Counted from the first letter of the stretch, positions 37,601 through 52,600 are shown. The stretch is DNA of 64,000 nucleotides from Dipylidium caninum (GCA_017562135.1 QEYB01001312.1:1054001-1118000); one strand, 5' to 3'. Numbers and translations: made by a program. The notes: generated from the letters alone by a model not told the origin.

Positions 37601-40600
37601 TGAATGTGATATCGCAGTGTTCTGGTTTTTGATTACTGAAGCGCTTCCCGTCTCAACTTCATTTCTTGGTTTTTTTACTCTATTGATGATGGTCCGCCGT
37701 CTTGCCAGTATTTTTTGGTTGCTGTCAACTATTTTCGTTTTGTCTCCTATAGACCTCCCCCCGAATCCGTATTACATCTGGACGTTTGATGAAAATACGG
37801 GCAATTGGGCCAACGATCTTTCCAATTGGCGACAAAAGTGGGAACTCATTGATGGCGCCATTTGTTTGCATAATTTGCCGGCTGAATCTAAAATTTCCTT
37901 CGGTGATGTACCCTGGCTCTTCTTAAATGCTAAGCACAACGTAAAAAATACTACGAACACAAAAGCACCTCTGTGGAGTCCACCTATTCCGCAATCCGTC
38001 GGGATGCGCTGTATCACAATGCACTACATCATGAACATCGGTTCCGATGAATCGGGGTTTTATGGACTTGCCATGCTACAACAACAGGACGGGTGATTGC
38101 TTTCATTTTAAGCTCTGTTTTGACGGTACAAAGTTGTTCCGTGCCCTCTGTTTACTCCGGCATCCTTTAAGGTGGTTGGTCAGTTCGTTTCGAGAGCTTT
38201 TCGACCTTTGCATTTCGGTCTTCTTGGGCTATTTTAAGAGGGAAAACCAATCAACCTCTTTCTGGTTTATGTATTCTCAAAGTTGTTGCACTGTTGCCAC
38301 GAGACAAACTACATTGTAACCGTGGATTTTTTAGGTTGAGTCCTGCAGGCTTGTCACTTTGCGAGAACCGAAAAGCTTATAAGTTTACCGAAAGTGCAGT
38401 TGGATCTTTGATTGCAATTTAATCCTTGCTTTTGTTTCCTTCATATGTGAATCTTTGTGGTTTGATTTCCCTCCGATTCGACTTGAGATTTTTCTCCACC
38501 CTTATAAGAATCTTATGCTTGATTCTTCTGTTGAATTAATTTCGGAATGCGAGGAGAATCTGTTCGTCTTCCACAGAATGCTACCAAAGATCAAAGTTCC
38601 GAGTCTTTCTTAATTTATTCTTCTTTCTGTTCGTGTAGGAACCTCTTCCATATTCCACGTTTGGACATTCGACAAAGATCTTGAGTACTGGTCCAACGAT
38701 CAGGATATGTGGGACCACAAGTGGCTGTTGATGCCTGATCTGCAGTCTGTCTGTTTGTCAGCCAAAAGTTCCCTCTCTGTTATGAACGATCCCCAGCGTC
38801 CAGCCTGGATGATTGAGGATGCAGTCGATTCTGTTCACTCATCTTCAGAGTTGAGGGCCTACTTACGAAGCCCCAAGCTCCCCGCGAAAGCTAATTTGCG
38901 ATGTCTAACAATTGCCTACAATATGATTCTTGGCGTTGGTGAAATGAATCCTGGGATTATTTTAGCCCTTCTTGAGCGTCGAGATAGGTGTCTGATCTCT
39001 TTCCTGTCTGTATTTTTGGTGCATAGATTTTTTTGGATATCATGAATCACTTTTTCTTCCCATTTTTTCGGGTGCGATAAAGTCGGAACAGCACTTTTTT
39101 TCTGTTTCTCGCGGTTATCGGCCCCTTTCAACACTGCCTATTTGTCGAATCCGTCTATAGTTCTCTGGTCTCTGCTCTTTCTACTCCTCCGGTAGTGCAT
39201 TTGAAGATGCGGCAACCGACGCTGATTTGTGTAATGTGGCGATCGAGGCGGTCTCTGAACATGGTCAGCGTACTCGGTCTGTGAGAAACGGTTAGTTGGT
39301 TAGAAAGCCCTTCTAAAAAAAAACGATTTCAACATCAAATTGAAACGTTGAATCTCGGCTTCGTTTAAAAAATTGGAAAGGAAAGGAAACTGATAATGTG
39401 CCTTCTCTAATCATTTTATTTTTTTCTCTTGGTCGATCATTTTGCTCACCATGGTGTGTTTTGGACGTTTCTTCTGTCATTGTTTTCGCCCACATGTCAT
39501 TTGATAAAGTGTGGGCGGTCTCTCCAAGTTTCACATCTGTCAAACAACAGGCTAACTGCCAACTCTTATTCACCTCGAAGTCCTTGCGTGGTGAAAAAAT
39601 AGGGTATTACAAAAATTCTGTTCTGTGGAATGATATTTGAGCCTCAGCCTTTTTGACGTCATCTTAGTTTTGCCCTTGTTTCGATTCATTTTCCTTGTTT
39701 GCCCGGTAAAATCGGAACAAACCCATTCGACCACCCAGTTGTCGTTTCTGCCTTCTCTTTCTGATCAGATTTGAGTTTTTTGACTGTAGACTTCACTTGA
39801 CGATTCCTCCTTTCATTCTACCTCGTATGAGGTAGTGCCTCGTTTTTTAGTTCAATTTTTGTGACGATAACCAACATCCTGATCCCGTAAAAAATGCTTC
39901 AATTTTTTCACTTAACATTCTATCGGTCGACTTGCCAAGCTCATGTGCCTCTGGTTTTATGAGGAATCTCCTGAAATATCATTTTTTTGCGCCACTATCT
40001 AAGGAGAATTCAACAATCTCCCTAATAAAAGCCGTTTTTATCTTCGCGTCTAGAGTTGCCGAAGCCCATTCTAAGGTGGACATTTCCCGATGATTTCGAA
40101 GAGTGGACAAATGATGGGGATAATTGGTTGCAAAAATGGAAGGTTTCACGGATTCGCAATCGAAACTTGCTTTGCCTTTACGCAAAGAACCAGCAAAGAA
40201 AATCGTTTCTGCTGTCCGAAGAAGAGTTATCAACCCAAACAAGCATACAAGCTCGCTTTTTAAGTCCTCTAATACCCGCTCGTCTAAACCTCCGGTGTCT
40301 CTCCATGGCCTATTCATTCGATTTCGGGCCTGTTGTGAAATTTCCAGTGGATTTGAGGTTGAGCCTCTTGCAGCGTCGCAAAGGGTATCTGTTTTTGCGC
40401 GATGTTCATGGTGTTTTTCTTTTCACATATCGAATGAATTTCATTTATTCCACTAGTTGTTTTCTCCTATTTTCCTCCTTGACTCGCGGGTGATTTTGAT
40501 GGTTTCTCTGTACCGGGTTTTTGAGCCCCGTCTTTCCTTTGCCGTTTCTGAATGTTCCCATTTTTGGTCTGATTCCGTGTTTTCCAGATACCCAGAATTT

Positions 40601-43600
40601 AGTATGTCTACTATCGCAACACTTGGTTGGACTTCGGGGGAAGTGTCTGAAATATAGTCCTCGACTGTCTCAAAAAGTTTAAAGAGGCTTCCCTAATCAA
40701 AAACATTTTGTCTTCATATCTAGAGCTCCCAAACCCGCTTCTATCATGGGCATTTGCGGAAGATCTGGAAGAGTGGACAAATGACGGCGACAATTGGTTA
40801 CAACAATGGAAAATTTCGTCTATTCGCAACCAGACTTTACTTTGTCTCCACGCGAAAATCCCTCATCGAAGTCGACAATCTATTTTACTCTCACGTAAAG
40901 CACATCCGACCACATCAAACGTCCAAGCGCGTCTCATGAGTCCGCTCATTCCCTCCGACTTGAATCTGCGTTGCATCGCCATTACTTATTCGTTCGATTT
41001 CCCATTTAATGTCCAAATTTCCACATCTGCCAAATTGGGTCTTCTCCAGCGTCAAAGAGGGTCCTTACTTTTGCATTTTCCGCACGTTTTTTTCAATTTC
41101 ATGCACTCCCCCCTTCCCTCCATTTCTTAAGCGTCGATTTAGGTGAGTGAAGGGTGTCGCGTCAGGCTAGTGGTCTCCATTTATCCAATCATCTACCAGT
41201 TGCGAATGTGTGTCCTTGCGGTGATTGGTCAGTTAACGTTCCAATCATGGGACGCCTCGTCGAGACACTCGTGCGTTTCTGACGGCGATGAATCCTGCCT
41301 GGGTACACGTATGCCATTGACGCATGCATTTCGTGGCCTATGTGTCATGCGTCCTAAAGAGAGTTTTCCGCAGACAGTGTTCACAGCCTTGGGAAATCTG
41401 TGGGCGCGGCGCTTTAAAGAAACAGAGATGACAGTGGATTTCCGTCTTTCCTAGGTCCAACCTTTCTCACCTGCGGCTTTGAAAATGGCAGTCTGTGCGA
41501 GTGGGCAAACGACCTGAATAACTGGCTAGCAACGTGGAAAATACAAAATTCAGCGATATGTTTCAAAATTCTGCGCCACTTGTCAAAGTCAAACACAGAT
41601 TGGTCTGCTCGTCTCTACAGTCCTTTTTTGAGCGAGGACAATATGATCGAGTGCTTGAAATTCGATTTTATGATCTCCATCCCAAGCACTCATAGTGGTT
41701 TGATTCAGAAGTCTCCTGTATTATCTCTTATGCAAAAACGGATGGGGTAAGAGCGGGTTCTCTTGTCGTTCCTTCAACATCCAAACGGACTGTTCTCGGG
41801 TTCATCTTACCGATTAAATTCGTGTCGATCTGTTTGTCTCAGAGGTCAATCATTTTCACTTTTTCTCGATGCTACGTCTCCCTTTCAATAGTTCTTATCA
41901 ACATATTTTTGACTCACTGGCTTGCTTTTATGGCTACATAGCTTCTTTCATCCTCTCAAAAGGATCATTGTCTAGTTTGTCAGACGCATAATGGCTCCCC
42001 ATTCAACTGGTCTCCATTATTATACGTCGAAATCTGTTGCCCACTGAAGGAGTCGTTGCGCATTTTTCACGACAATCAGGCCACGGTTTCTCAACTCGTC
42101 ATGATCGTATATTTAATTCTGATGGCGCTGCAATGAAATCTAAATCCTGGTTGCGATTGCTTATTTTTTAAAAGCTTTTTTGACAGCGCATTATTTCATA
42201 ATTTTTCTCCTGTTTATTTGTGGTCAGATTTACTTTGTATTTGATCTCGTTTTTTGAATTTGTTTTATTCGTTCCAGAGTTTGCTCTCACGATTTCTACC
42301 CTATTGTCAGCGATAGACAACTTTCATGGGCAGAAATTCCAAACATTATTCTCGCAATTCGCTGTATTCCTGTGCCTTTTCTCCACTGTTAGATTTCTTC
42401 TGGTTCCATCAGCGCATGCATACATGTGAACCTTTTCATTCTCATCTCTCTTCGTTTTTGGCTAATTTAAGTTGAATAATCGGACGTTTATCAATGAGTG
42501 ACATTGAACTCCTTTCCCTATTAGGTCGAGAATCTCTTGATTGTTTCTTTGAAAATGGCACGATCTGTGAGTGGACCAATGACCCCAACAACTGGTTCGC
42601 CACATGGGAAGTCTCAAATTCACTTCTCTGTCTCAAACAGCATCGTCCTCCTCTTGTCTCACAACCCCAACTGACAGCCCGTCTCTATGGTCCCCTCTTA
42701 AGTGGACGCAATAGAATCGGATGTGTGAAGTTAAACTACGTCATCTCTAGTAGCCGTCGTTCACATAAACTGCAAACAAGTAGCCTCTCGCTTTTGCGAA
42801 AGCAGATGGGGTGAGAATCTATAAAGCAATGGTTGCTTCCTCGGATATTTTGACTATCTTCCATGCCTAGTAATGTATGATGTTACAATGGAGGAGACTA
42901 CGGCAATACTCCGGCTCACCAACGGCGTCAAAAGGGATGCACATCAGTCTGGAAGCAATGATTGAGGATATGGCTTCTTGGTCCGATGGTCAATCTGTTC
43001 TGAGTTCTTTATCCAAGTTATGGTTTCCGATGATAGCCGGCTTTAGGACTAGTCTTTTTAATTCGAACATGTCTCCTTTCCTATGTGTACGTTTATGCAT
43101 AACTTCTTTATGTATTTGTTTAAATCGGGTTTGAGTGTTAAGGAAGGAATTTGCCACCGAAAATTCAGTTTTATTTCCTCGCTTGCCTGTACCCTCAGTT
43201 GCGAGCGTTATCAGCAGCCCTGAACCATGATAAACAGCATGCGCAGCCACCAATCTGTCACTTCTTCCGTCGAACAACTTGAGCTTCTTCTTTGCCGCTT
43301 TCCGTTCATTCGATTGGAAGGTTTAGTTCACAATTTTCCATTATATTCTTGGTCCGGCAACGATTTGTCACTTCTCCGTCTCGGGTTTGGTTTTTCAAGT
43401 GGATTTTTTGTGGCGCCGAATTTTTTTGGTTTTTCGGCCTATCAAATCACCATCTCAATGCTCGATCCTTTGCTTTTCATTCGTCCATTGTTTCCACTAT
43501 AGACCACTCATAAGTAAATGCACTTCGTGACCTTCTACGCTCAGAAAACGATCCTTTACTTTCTTTCAGCGGTGTCCGCCTCTCCATTCGCCTGTGATTT

Positions 43601-46600
43601 CGAGGCGCAAGGAATTATGTCTCTCTGTGGATGGAAGGACGATCCTAGAGACAGTGGTGTTGCTTGGAGCTCTACCTGGAACTCCGACTCGTACAGCAAC
43701 GTGCTTTGTTTGACGCCCACCACATTGGGTCGGGCCAGGGCAGGCTTATATCCCGATAGGAAAGCTGATGACAGTGATTTTGATACTGAGATGTCTGTAA
43801 TGACGGCCAAATTATGGAGCCCGAAATTCCTTTCGGCAAAACTCGATTTTTCTCCGCAATGTTTAAAGTTCTCTTTCAAATTTTATCAACCGAACGACGA
43901 CCTGCTTTCCTTAAGTCTGATGCGTCACTCTGCAAGGTAACTGGTGTATCCGGCACCTCTCCGGCGCCTCTCTCTATTGGGCACGATATATCGAAGGTTG
44001 TTGTTGTGAAAGTGCGTCCAAGGATCGTCCTCGTAGTTTATTTACATCTTGATGGGTGTGTCGTTAATCCCGACTAATAGTTCGGCAACAACTTTCCGTT
44101 TGTTCTCTTCACATATCCATGTGCTCCTCTTTCTCTGTATCCTGTAGCACTTTCGTCTAATGCTGCAAGTTGCTTGGGTCTGGAATGTTTCCGCAAACTG
44201 AATCGCGACGTGGGAAAGCAAGATGATAGTGGTTTCATTTCTCTCTTTCGGTTTATCAGAAATCTTCTGGGTTTCTCGTTTACATTCATTGCTAGAATCG
44301 TGTTCGTACAGTTTCAGTCGTCATTTTGACTTGGTTTTGAATAGAGAAGTTTGTTTTGATTTTGCATCACTTTATTGCGGCTTCGAATATCGAGTTTCCG
44401 TTATTTCAGCTTTCGCAATTCTCATATTTCACCTCAGTTTTTTGTGTCTTTCCGTGGTGGCTCAATCGGTGTTTCCATGTCCAAGTCTTAGCTCTAAGTC
44501 GATCCCGTTGTTTCCTCGTTTCAGCAGTACCGCATATTGTGGAGTCACCGTTGGACTGCCATTTCAAAAATACCTGCAACTGGATGCCTGATCCTCGCGA
44601 TAGCACAGCCAAATGGCAAATCGAGAGTGACACCATGTGTCTGCGCCCCGTCACCATTACGCAACACTTTTCATTTTCTGATCTCGGGTCTGGTTTTAAT
44701 GGTCATCGAGCACGTCTGTGGAGCGCAGATATTCGTTTCCTCCACAACATTCAATGTTTAGGTTTCTTCTACTCCCTGAGTCCTCCGTCAGTGGATAAGA
44801 TCTCACTTTCCGTTTTGCTTCACTCGTCTGGGTATGATGGGGGGATCCTAACCAGTAACATAAACATGCAACTGAAATACTTGTGTTCTCTCCTGAGCTG
44901 TTTCTACAGCATTTGGGCTAATCTAAATTCGCTTCTAGTTTTCTATTTTTATCATCTCAAAGTAATTAATGTTTTTTATGCGTCATATTTATATTTATAT
45001 ATACATTTGTTTACATGTCCTTTCTTCTTTCTTCCATTTCGTCCTTCCTCCTTGGTGTGCGCAATCCCAGGTTTGAATGTTTGTCGTTTCGTTTTCACTT
45101 GGAGAAGCGTCTGTCGTGACCGCTGCTCACTTACGACCCCCTAGTCTCTTTCACTTCAGCTGCTTATCTTGTAGGGACTAATAGGGCATATAGCATTGAT
45201 TCCCTTCTTGTCTAACTTGTCTGATTGTTGGGTGTTTGCTAACTTCGTTCGCTTGAATTAGGGGCTTGGGCCTAAGCTATAGAATCGGGGAAGCTTTAAT
45301 ATACCACCATGTTTTGCGACTGGAGTTTATACTTGTAACCTATTTGATGAGCAACACATTCGGTTAGAAATTTTATTTAGCTGATTTCTTCGTAGTTCGT
45401 AGCATAGCATAGCGTTCGTTCAAGGACGAGGAGGGTATGATAGCTCCCAGGTCGCGTTCGTAGGTGAGGTCAAAGGTCTGAATTCGAACACTAGGTCTGG
45501 GTACACAGGCGCACCGCATTCGTTACACTGAGAATCTGTCCTTTTATCGGTTTTATTCTCTTTCTTCCGTTGTAATCATCCATATCCCATTCTCAGTATT
45601 TTCTTTTCCCCTCCTCTTTCTTACTTTTAAGTGCCTGCCAAATTATTAAAGAAGAGAAATCAGGCCAGATTGGAACGTTTTGGTAGGCTTATATGTGCAT
45701 AGAAAGCAGTTAAACTAATGCTTCTCTAGTGCCAATGAGGTTTTGTGGAATACCACGGGTTCTCATTCTACATGGAACACGGCTCATATCAGTCTTCCTC
45801 GCAGTACTTCTGCTTTGAACGACTTTAAGGTACGTGGGTAAGGATGCGTCCAGTGAACTAGGCTTCATAGCATTCTGTTATGTTATCTTACCCACTTCCT
45901 CTTTCAACACCTCTTCTTTTTTCCGCTGAAATTGGCGTTCCATATCCCATCATGCGATGACAGTTAGTGATTCCTAACCATGCCTATGAGCCGATGATTT
46001 GTGGCGTCCTAAAGCAGTTCTTTTCCCTAATCACTAAGCTTCTTCTTGGGTAGCTTCTGGTAGTATGGGACTGGCTAGAAGACTGTTTGCAATGATCCTG
46101 GAAAAGAATTGTGCATTATGCCTTCCTTGTTTGTAAAAAAGAGTTCTGTTGTGATTTAACAGTTTGTTGAGTCCTTTTCCGCTTCTACTTCAACCAATCA
46201 GCATTTAGAACCTCTTCACTTCTTTCTTTTGCCTCACCTAATTTCCCCCGTCTTATGATGCAGAAATTTGCGAGAAGTTTTGGATCTGGCCACAGGAAAG
46301 ACCCTTCAGATTAGGTAATTAAGGCATTCTTATTGCTCTTATTAGCCTTGATATAGTCAACCTGACGTCATATGGTCTTCGGAACCGGTTTCTCAGTCCC
46401 TTGCTTGGCAAAACGCTCGAGTATCGTTGAATCTCAGCAGTGGGGGTGGCGATTTCAAGGTGAGACTGTCTGAGGTCTCTTCTTTTCCTTTTCTGTTTTT
46501 TCTTCCAGCCTCTTCTTTTAGCCCTTTCTTGTTAGCTTCAAGCATAGGCGTTATTCCAAAACCGACGATATTCTCGCCGTAGCAAGAAATTTTTCATCTG

Positions 46601-49600
46601 TTGGGACACTTATGTGAACCTGAGGTTGGAAACGATCTGTAGACAAATAACAGCACTCTCTTGCAATCGTATCTTCCTAGGCTATCAGTACTACGCTTGA
46701 TATGGATCTTTTCTTCCTTTTATCGTTACTTTGGTCATTATTTAAGCTGCTTGAGTTTAGGTTTAATTCTTGCCCGAAATTCTTTCAGGTTTCCAAGTGC
46801 AGACAGCATACTTTTAATTACATCAATAAACTTTAACTTAGGATTGCGGATGGTTTTCTGTTCCTATTTGTCAGGTTCTTGACTCTCCATTTTTTCTGCT
46901 CAACGCATTATGGTACCTGTCCTAGGATTAATCCGAAGTAACTTCGTGCCACCAGGTCGACTTGTTAGAATGCGGTTTTTTGACTTTGACTAAGGTTGGC
47001 TCACCTTCATCGTTCGCGTGACCATCTTTTAATCTATTTCTCGTACCCTTTTCTCTTCATAAATCCACGTTTTTTTTTTCAACACACCCGCCATAATGCC
47101 TGTTTTCATTGTTCCAGTAATTGCCACTCTGTCCGTGATCCTGTCACAGGAGACACGATCAAGTACTGGTAAATTCTTCTGATTAAATGTTACCAAGTAC
47201 TTTCTAGTAAGCCCCATCTCTTATGGAAAAGTGATTCTGTCTTGGGGTGGCGAAGAGCCTCAGCGGATCTCATCTATAACTCGTCCACTGATTTTCAGGT
47301 GAGAGAATACCATTTGGTATTGGGGGTATTTCGTCGAATGCCTGAGGTTTCTTTCTTCTCTCTCTTTCCTTTCCTTTCTCTTTCGGCCGACAAGTGAACG
47401 TACGCTCATTCCTCACCTTCTTTCCCTAGTAACTGCTATCAAATACCGGACCCAGAAACTGGGGAGCCAATTAGATACTGGTAATTTGCCTTCTACCTTC
47501 CATCCTGACTAGTCCGTAGCAAACCAAAGCTCCTGTGGAAAGGTACTGAAGCTACAAATTGGCGTAAAACCTCCGTAGATCTTCTTTCTAACTCCTCGGA
47601 TTTTTCCGATTTCAAGGTAATTGTGTTCACAAACGAACTGAAATTAAATCGAGCATATTGGGGATTAGTGTGTCTCAGCTTGTTTGAAATCTCTTCCTCA
47701 TAAACCTGTTCTTATCTCTTCGCCTTCTGTTGACCGTTTTTATTCTCGTCGCCATTATTGCATTTTGTTCCTTCTAGATTTTGTCGTGATATTCCGGATC
47801 CTCTAACTGGAAAGATGATTCGATACTGGTAACCGGTTTATTATTCAGTAGCTCCATAATCTTTTGTTTAGTGAACCCCAAATCCTGTGGTCGACAAACT
47901 CGACAAAAATCTTCCCTACTTGGTCCAAGGCGTTAGTTAGTTTGGGTTCTGGTGAAAACGCTACGAAGAGTGATTTTCAGGTACCGGTTTCGACTTGGTT
48001 GCTTCAATTGTGTCAATTAGATAGTAGACGACATTCATTAACTTTCCTGGATTATTTGCTTTCGAGTTCTTCCGCTCATTTCTTATCCATTCTTTCTTTA
48101 TTCACCATTATTTAGTCAACTTTTTTTAGTTGTAGTATATAATTGTTCAACATTCGTTCGTCACAGGTCTAAGCCTTTCTTCTTTGTTCTCGCTCTATCG
48201 GAATTACCCTTCCTTTAAATCATTTTTTAAACCTATGGACCCGTGAAGTTGACACTAATTTAATGCCACTAACCGATTAGTGTGGCCAACGTGGCGGGAT
48301 CACATTTCTATGGTCTTTGAGGCACACGATTTGTCTATATTTCTCAGAAAGAATTATGTGTCTGGCTGATTGCTTCAATTTCGTTCTCGCACTTCCCTGC
48401 CTTTCTCTTTCTTCCTTTCTTCGAGTACATTATTCGCCTTTCAATTCTTCACTCCTCCCTCATTTTACTTTAGTCGGTGCGTTCAAGTCGCCCATCCGAT
48501 TACGAGGAAGCCGTCAATCTTTTGGTGGGTTTTCCTTTAGTCTTTAGGTAACTGACTGACCTCTCTGTTAGCTCCAATGATGACCTCTGGAACATCACGG
48601 GTCCCACTTCAGGTTGGCAAAGTGTCATGGTCGATTTGACTTCCCCATCGAAAACCGATTTCCAGGTAGTCTGTCATGATCTTGGTTCAGATATTTCGGA
48701 ACATCTGATGAAAACATCTTAATCTAGTTCCGCGGTTTACTTTGATCCTGCTACCTGGGTGCCATGAGTTCATTTTCACCTATGTCCCATTGTGACCAAA
48801 TATTAGGCTCCTTATATTTGTCAGTCTTCGTTTAAGTCGAGTACCTTTTTTAGGAGAATGTTCAGACGGTTCTCATCTACGGTCTGTTTGTACTGCCTCT
48901 TTTAAATCTTGCTTTCATTCTCTTCTCTCTTTCTGTCCTATTTTTGTCTTCTTTTTTCAATCTAACTCTTCTCTCACAGATCTTGTCGTGAATTTGTGAG
49001 TCCTGAGACCGGTAAAAGGATCACTTATTGGTAATTTCCACTTCGTGGATCCGTTAAATTTCCTCTCGCTCATCTAGCGAACCAGAAGTTCTTTGGTCAG
49101 CAAATGCCACGAATGGTGCATCGACTTGGTCCAAGGCCCTAGTTAATCTGAATTCTGGCAATGGTACCGTGAAGAGTGATTTCCAGGTATTACTATGATT
49201 TCTGGGAAATGAATTTTTTCGCGGAAGAAAATGAGTTTAGTTTATTCTGGTGCAAATGAGCCTGTGCCTGAGTCCCTCCATTCTCTTTTGAACCCTTTCT
49301 TCTTCACCGCCTCTTCTTGCCTCTCTCTGACTTTCTATCACCTCTAACACCACGTTTCTCCCGATAATTTAGTGACTGCGTTCAAGTTGTCCATCCAGTA
49401 ACTGGACAAACTTCAAGTCATTGGTGGGTCATCCTCGCATCCTTAGATAATATCTAGCCTCTTGTTAGTTTCAACCAACATCTCTGGAACTTCACTGGTG
49501 CAACATCAGGTTGGCAGATTGGCAAAGTCGATCTAACTACAGTGAAGAAGAGCGACTTTCAGGTAGTCACTGTAGCTTTTCTGATAGAAGCCGCACAAGC

Positions 49601-52600
49601 TATCTTCTTTGTTTCTGTCATTTTTTTCCTACGAGAAAAGCTTGGTAATCTTTTGTGGATATTCATTTATCGCATTTTGCAGTTTTTCATTTTATCTCCT
49701 TTCTTCCTTCTTGCCTCACCTCACTTTCACGCTTGTTAGTATTATTACATTTGGGCCTATAACATGCAAACATTTCAGATCTCTCTGAAGTAATAGCTGA
49801 GCCTTTGGGCAAAACATCCCAAGCCCTATCCTCCGTAGGCAATACATAGCTTACCGTGCCATTCGCCTCGGACACGACTGAATTATGTAAAAAAGGAGGA
49901 ACAGTAGTGGATGAATGAATGTCTGTCCTGAACCATCTTCTTTGGGTCTTTACCTTCTCATTTTCTTTATCGTTTCATCTTCCCCTCTAATGTTCTTTTC
50001 ACTCAATTCAGTCGTTGTGTTCACGTCCCTGACCCAAAAAGTGGGAAACTTACAGGCCTTTGGTAGGTTTTCATGTGATTTCCGGATAACATTCGGTACC
50101 CCCGTTAGCTTCAGTGATGACCTCTGGAAGGCCACTGGTCCCACCTCATCTTGGGAGAACGTCAAAGTTGATCTTTCCTCATCAGCGAATAGTGACTTCC
50201 AGGTATTTCTAAGGCTTAATTCACAAATACACTTGAAAGGCACCTTTGAATTCGTGTAATTCGAATTTCCTTACCCAATAGTTTTGTCTGTTTCTTGGCC
50301 TTTCGATTTTGCCGTCTGCAGTGTAGCATACAGCATCCGCAATATAGTTCTGACTAATACCTCCTAAATGCGGCGGAATGTAGTTCTGTTACCCCCAGGT
50401 TCTTCACTCACCCTTGACACCTCATTACCGCAGCCTCTTCAACCATGTACATCTCACACCACCACCCAAGCGGGATGCTACAATTAACAGTCGGTTCTTG
50501 TGTGTTCACTTTTTCTAGACAAAGAAAGGCACGGTAGATGTGTGTCTGTGTTAGCCTGTCCGTCCATCTTAGTTCCTTTACTGTCTCTTTTCCCTTATCC
50601 TCATTTCCTTCCCCATTTCACCACTTGCTTAATTAATTCAGTGATTGCGTTCAAGTTGCCAATCCGAAAGGTGGGAAGGCCTCAAGCGTTTGGTGGGTCA
50701 TTATTCCAGTTTTGAGGTAAAATCCGGCTTCTAATAGTTTCAATGAAGATATATGGAACGTTACAGGCCCAACCTCGGGTTGGGAGACCGCTAAAGCGGA
50801 CTTGACTTCTGTGGCGAAGAGTGATTTTCAGGTACCTGTTTGTTCATCTTTTTCTGCTATCTCCCTTAGTTTTTTTCCTTTTCAGCTCATATGCCACTTT
50901 ATTTTTATGCATTTTATCCGGTTATGTGCAATGTCTCCAGTATCTCCTAAAGTCCTTTTGACAGTATTCAAAGTTAACCAAGTTAAGTTGACCTCTAGTC
51001 TTTTATTGCTTTCTATTCATTTCCAACAACTTGGTACATTCTTCCTTCATTTTTTTACCCATGTCACACCTTATTCTTAGAACTGTTTCGTGGGAGGCAT
51101 TTCATCTCTTCGTAGTTTAGTCGATCTTTCGATCCAAATTAGTGGCATTTTTGTCTTTGTCTCTTAACTTGGTGGGGTTATAGTTAGGTCGACAGACGTT
51201 CCCGATGTGCGAAACCGATTTACTTGCATTAAGGCGCCTTTCTTCCCTCCGCTTTTACTTCGAATAGTTTCTCATTCTTCTCGTTATCCTTTTGTCGATC
51301 CGCTCAAAAGTAGCCAAAAGTGAAATTAGGGGCTAGGCGTCCCTCGCACCATTGGGTCAGCGTGGTGTGTTTGAATTCTCTCCCCTCTTGACTTGATATC
51401 TCTATCCACTTGCTCTAATCATTCTGTTCCGTATTTTCATCACCCATTTTCCACTACAGTTCCTGTAGCGAGTTCGTGAATCCTAAAACCGGTAAAAGGA
51501 TTCAACACTGGTAGATATTTTGTTTGGTTCCTATCAATCCCTTGTTTAGTGAACCAGAAACCCTGTGGTCGACAAATAGCACAAACACTGCCCCATCCTG
51601 GTCCAAGGCCACTGTTAGTCTGGAGTCTGGTGGACCCACTTTGAACGCTGACTTCCAGGTAGTTATTAAACGTCTACTTTCCTACTGGAAGAAAAAGCGA
51701 TGAGATGATGTCGCTTTTAGGTTATCTAGACTTCATGCACATGGTGACGTAGTGTTCTCCCCCCAGGTCTCTGACTAAGATGCTTCTTATTTCTTCTGTT
51801 TGTGATATCACGAAGGTACTTTTCGTGTAAATACAGCCGGTTGTAAAATTAGACATATCCTCATCGGTTCCACTCTGTTTTTTTTTTTTTTTTGCGAAAA
51901 ACTTGGAAGGCATTCAACACAAATTCCCATCTGTCTATCAGGTTTCACCGCAAAATCGGACACCATAAGTTACATTCTTTCTACTTTTTTCTTTAAGCCA
52001 TCAGAGACTAGCCTCCTTCAGCTCTTTTTGTCTTTTCTATATTTCGCGAACTCAGAAATTTTTAATAATTTTGTTGGGGCTCACTAATTGTCATTATAAG
52101 GTCCTATTTCAGTTAGGCGACCTCAGAGACTGTTTGTGTTGACTTTATTTCTCTACAAGCATATCCCTCTTCTTCTTTTTCTCCTCTCTTTACTCAAGTG
52201 TACATCTTCCATCTGTCCTTTTAGCAATTGCAAAAACGTTCGCGATGCTGATACTGGTGAAATTCACGTTATCTGGTAATTGTTCGGTTCGAGTAAACTG
52301 AAAACCCTTCAGTAAACCTTACCAATTATGGGCTTCGATTGGTTCCACAGGTGTCAGTCCTGTTTGGAAGCAAGCTTCTGTCGACCTAGGCAGTAATTTT
52401 ACCTCCGATTTTCAGGTGAGACTTTGTGTCTCTATGACTATGAACTCCAGAGGGAAGGAAGGACGAGTGATTGAGGTGTGAATGTAATGGTTGGAATTGT
52501 TCGTAACTGTATCAACCCCCTACTTCGTTCCACTTTTGACTTCTTTTTGGTATCTTCCTTTAATTCCCTTTTCATCCTTTCTCTGTTGCATTAGTGACAG

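Noticed and set aside
44149..44270. Possible extra A exon between A16 and A17
   Set aside because: It has acceptor-like CTGTAG and a GG-GT end, but lacks the W-x-x-D, the C3 strand and the usual terminal motif. It is far too short for an A exon.
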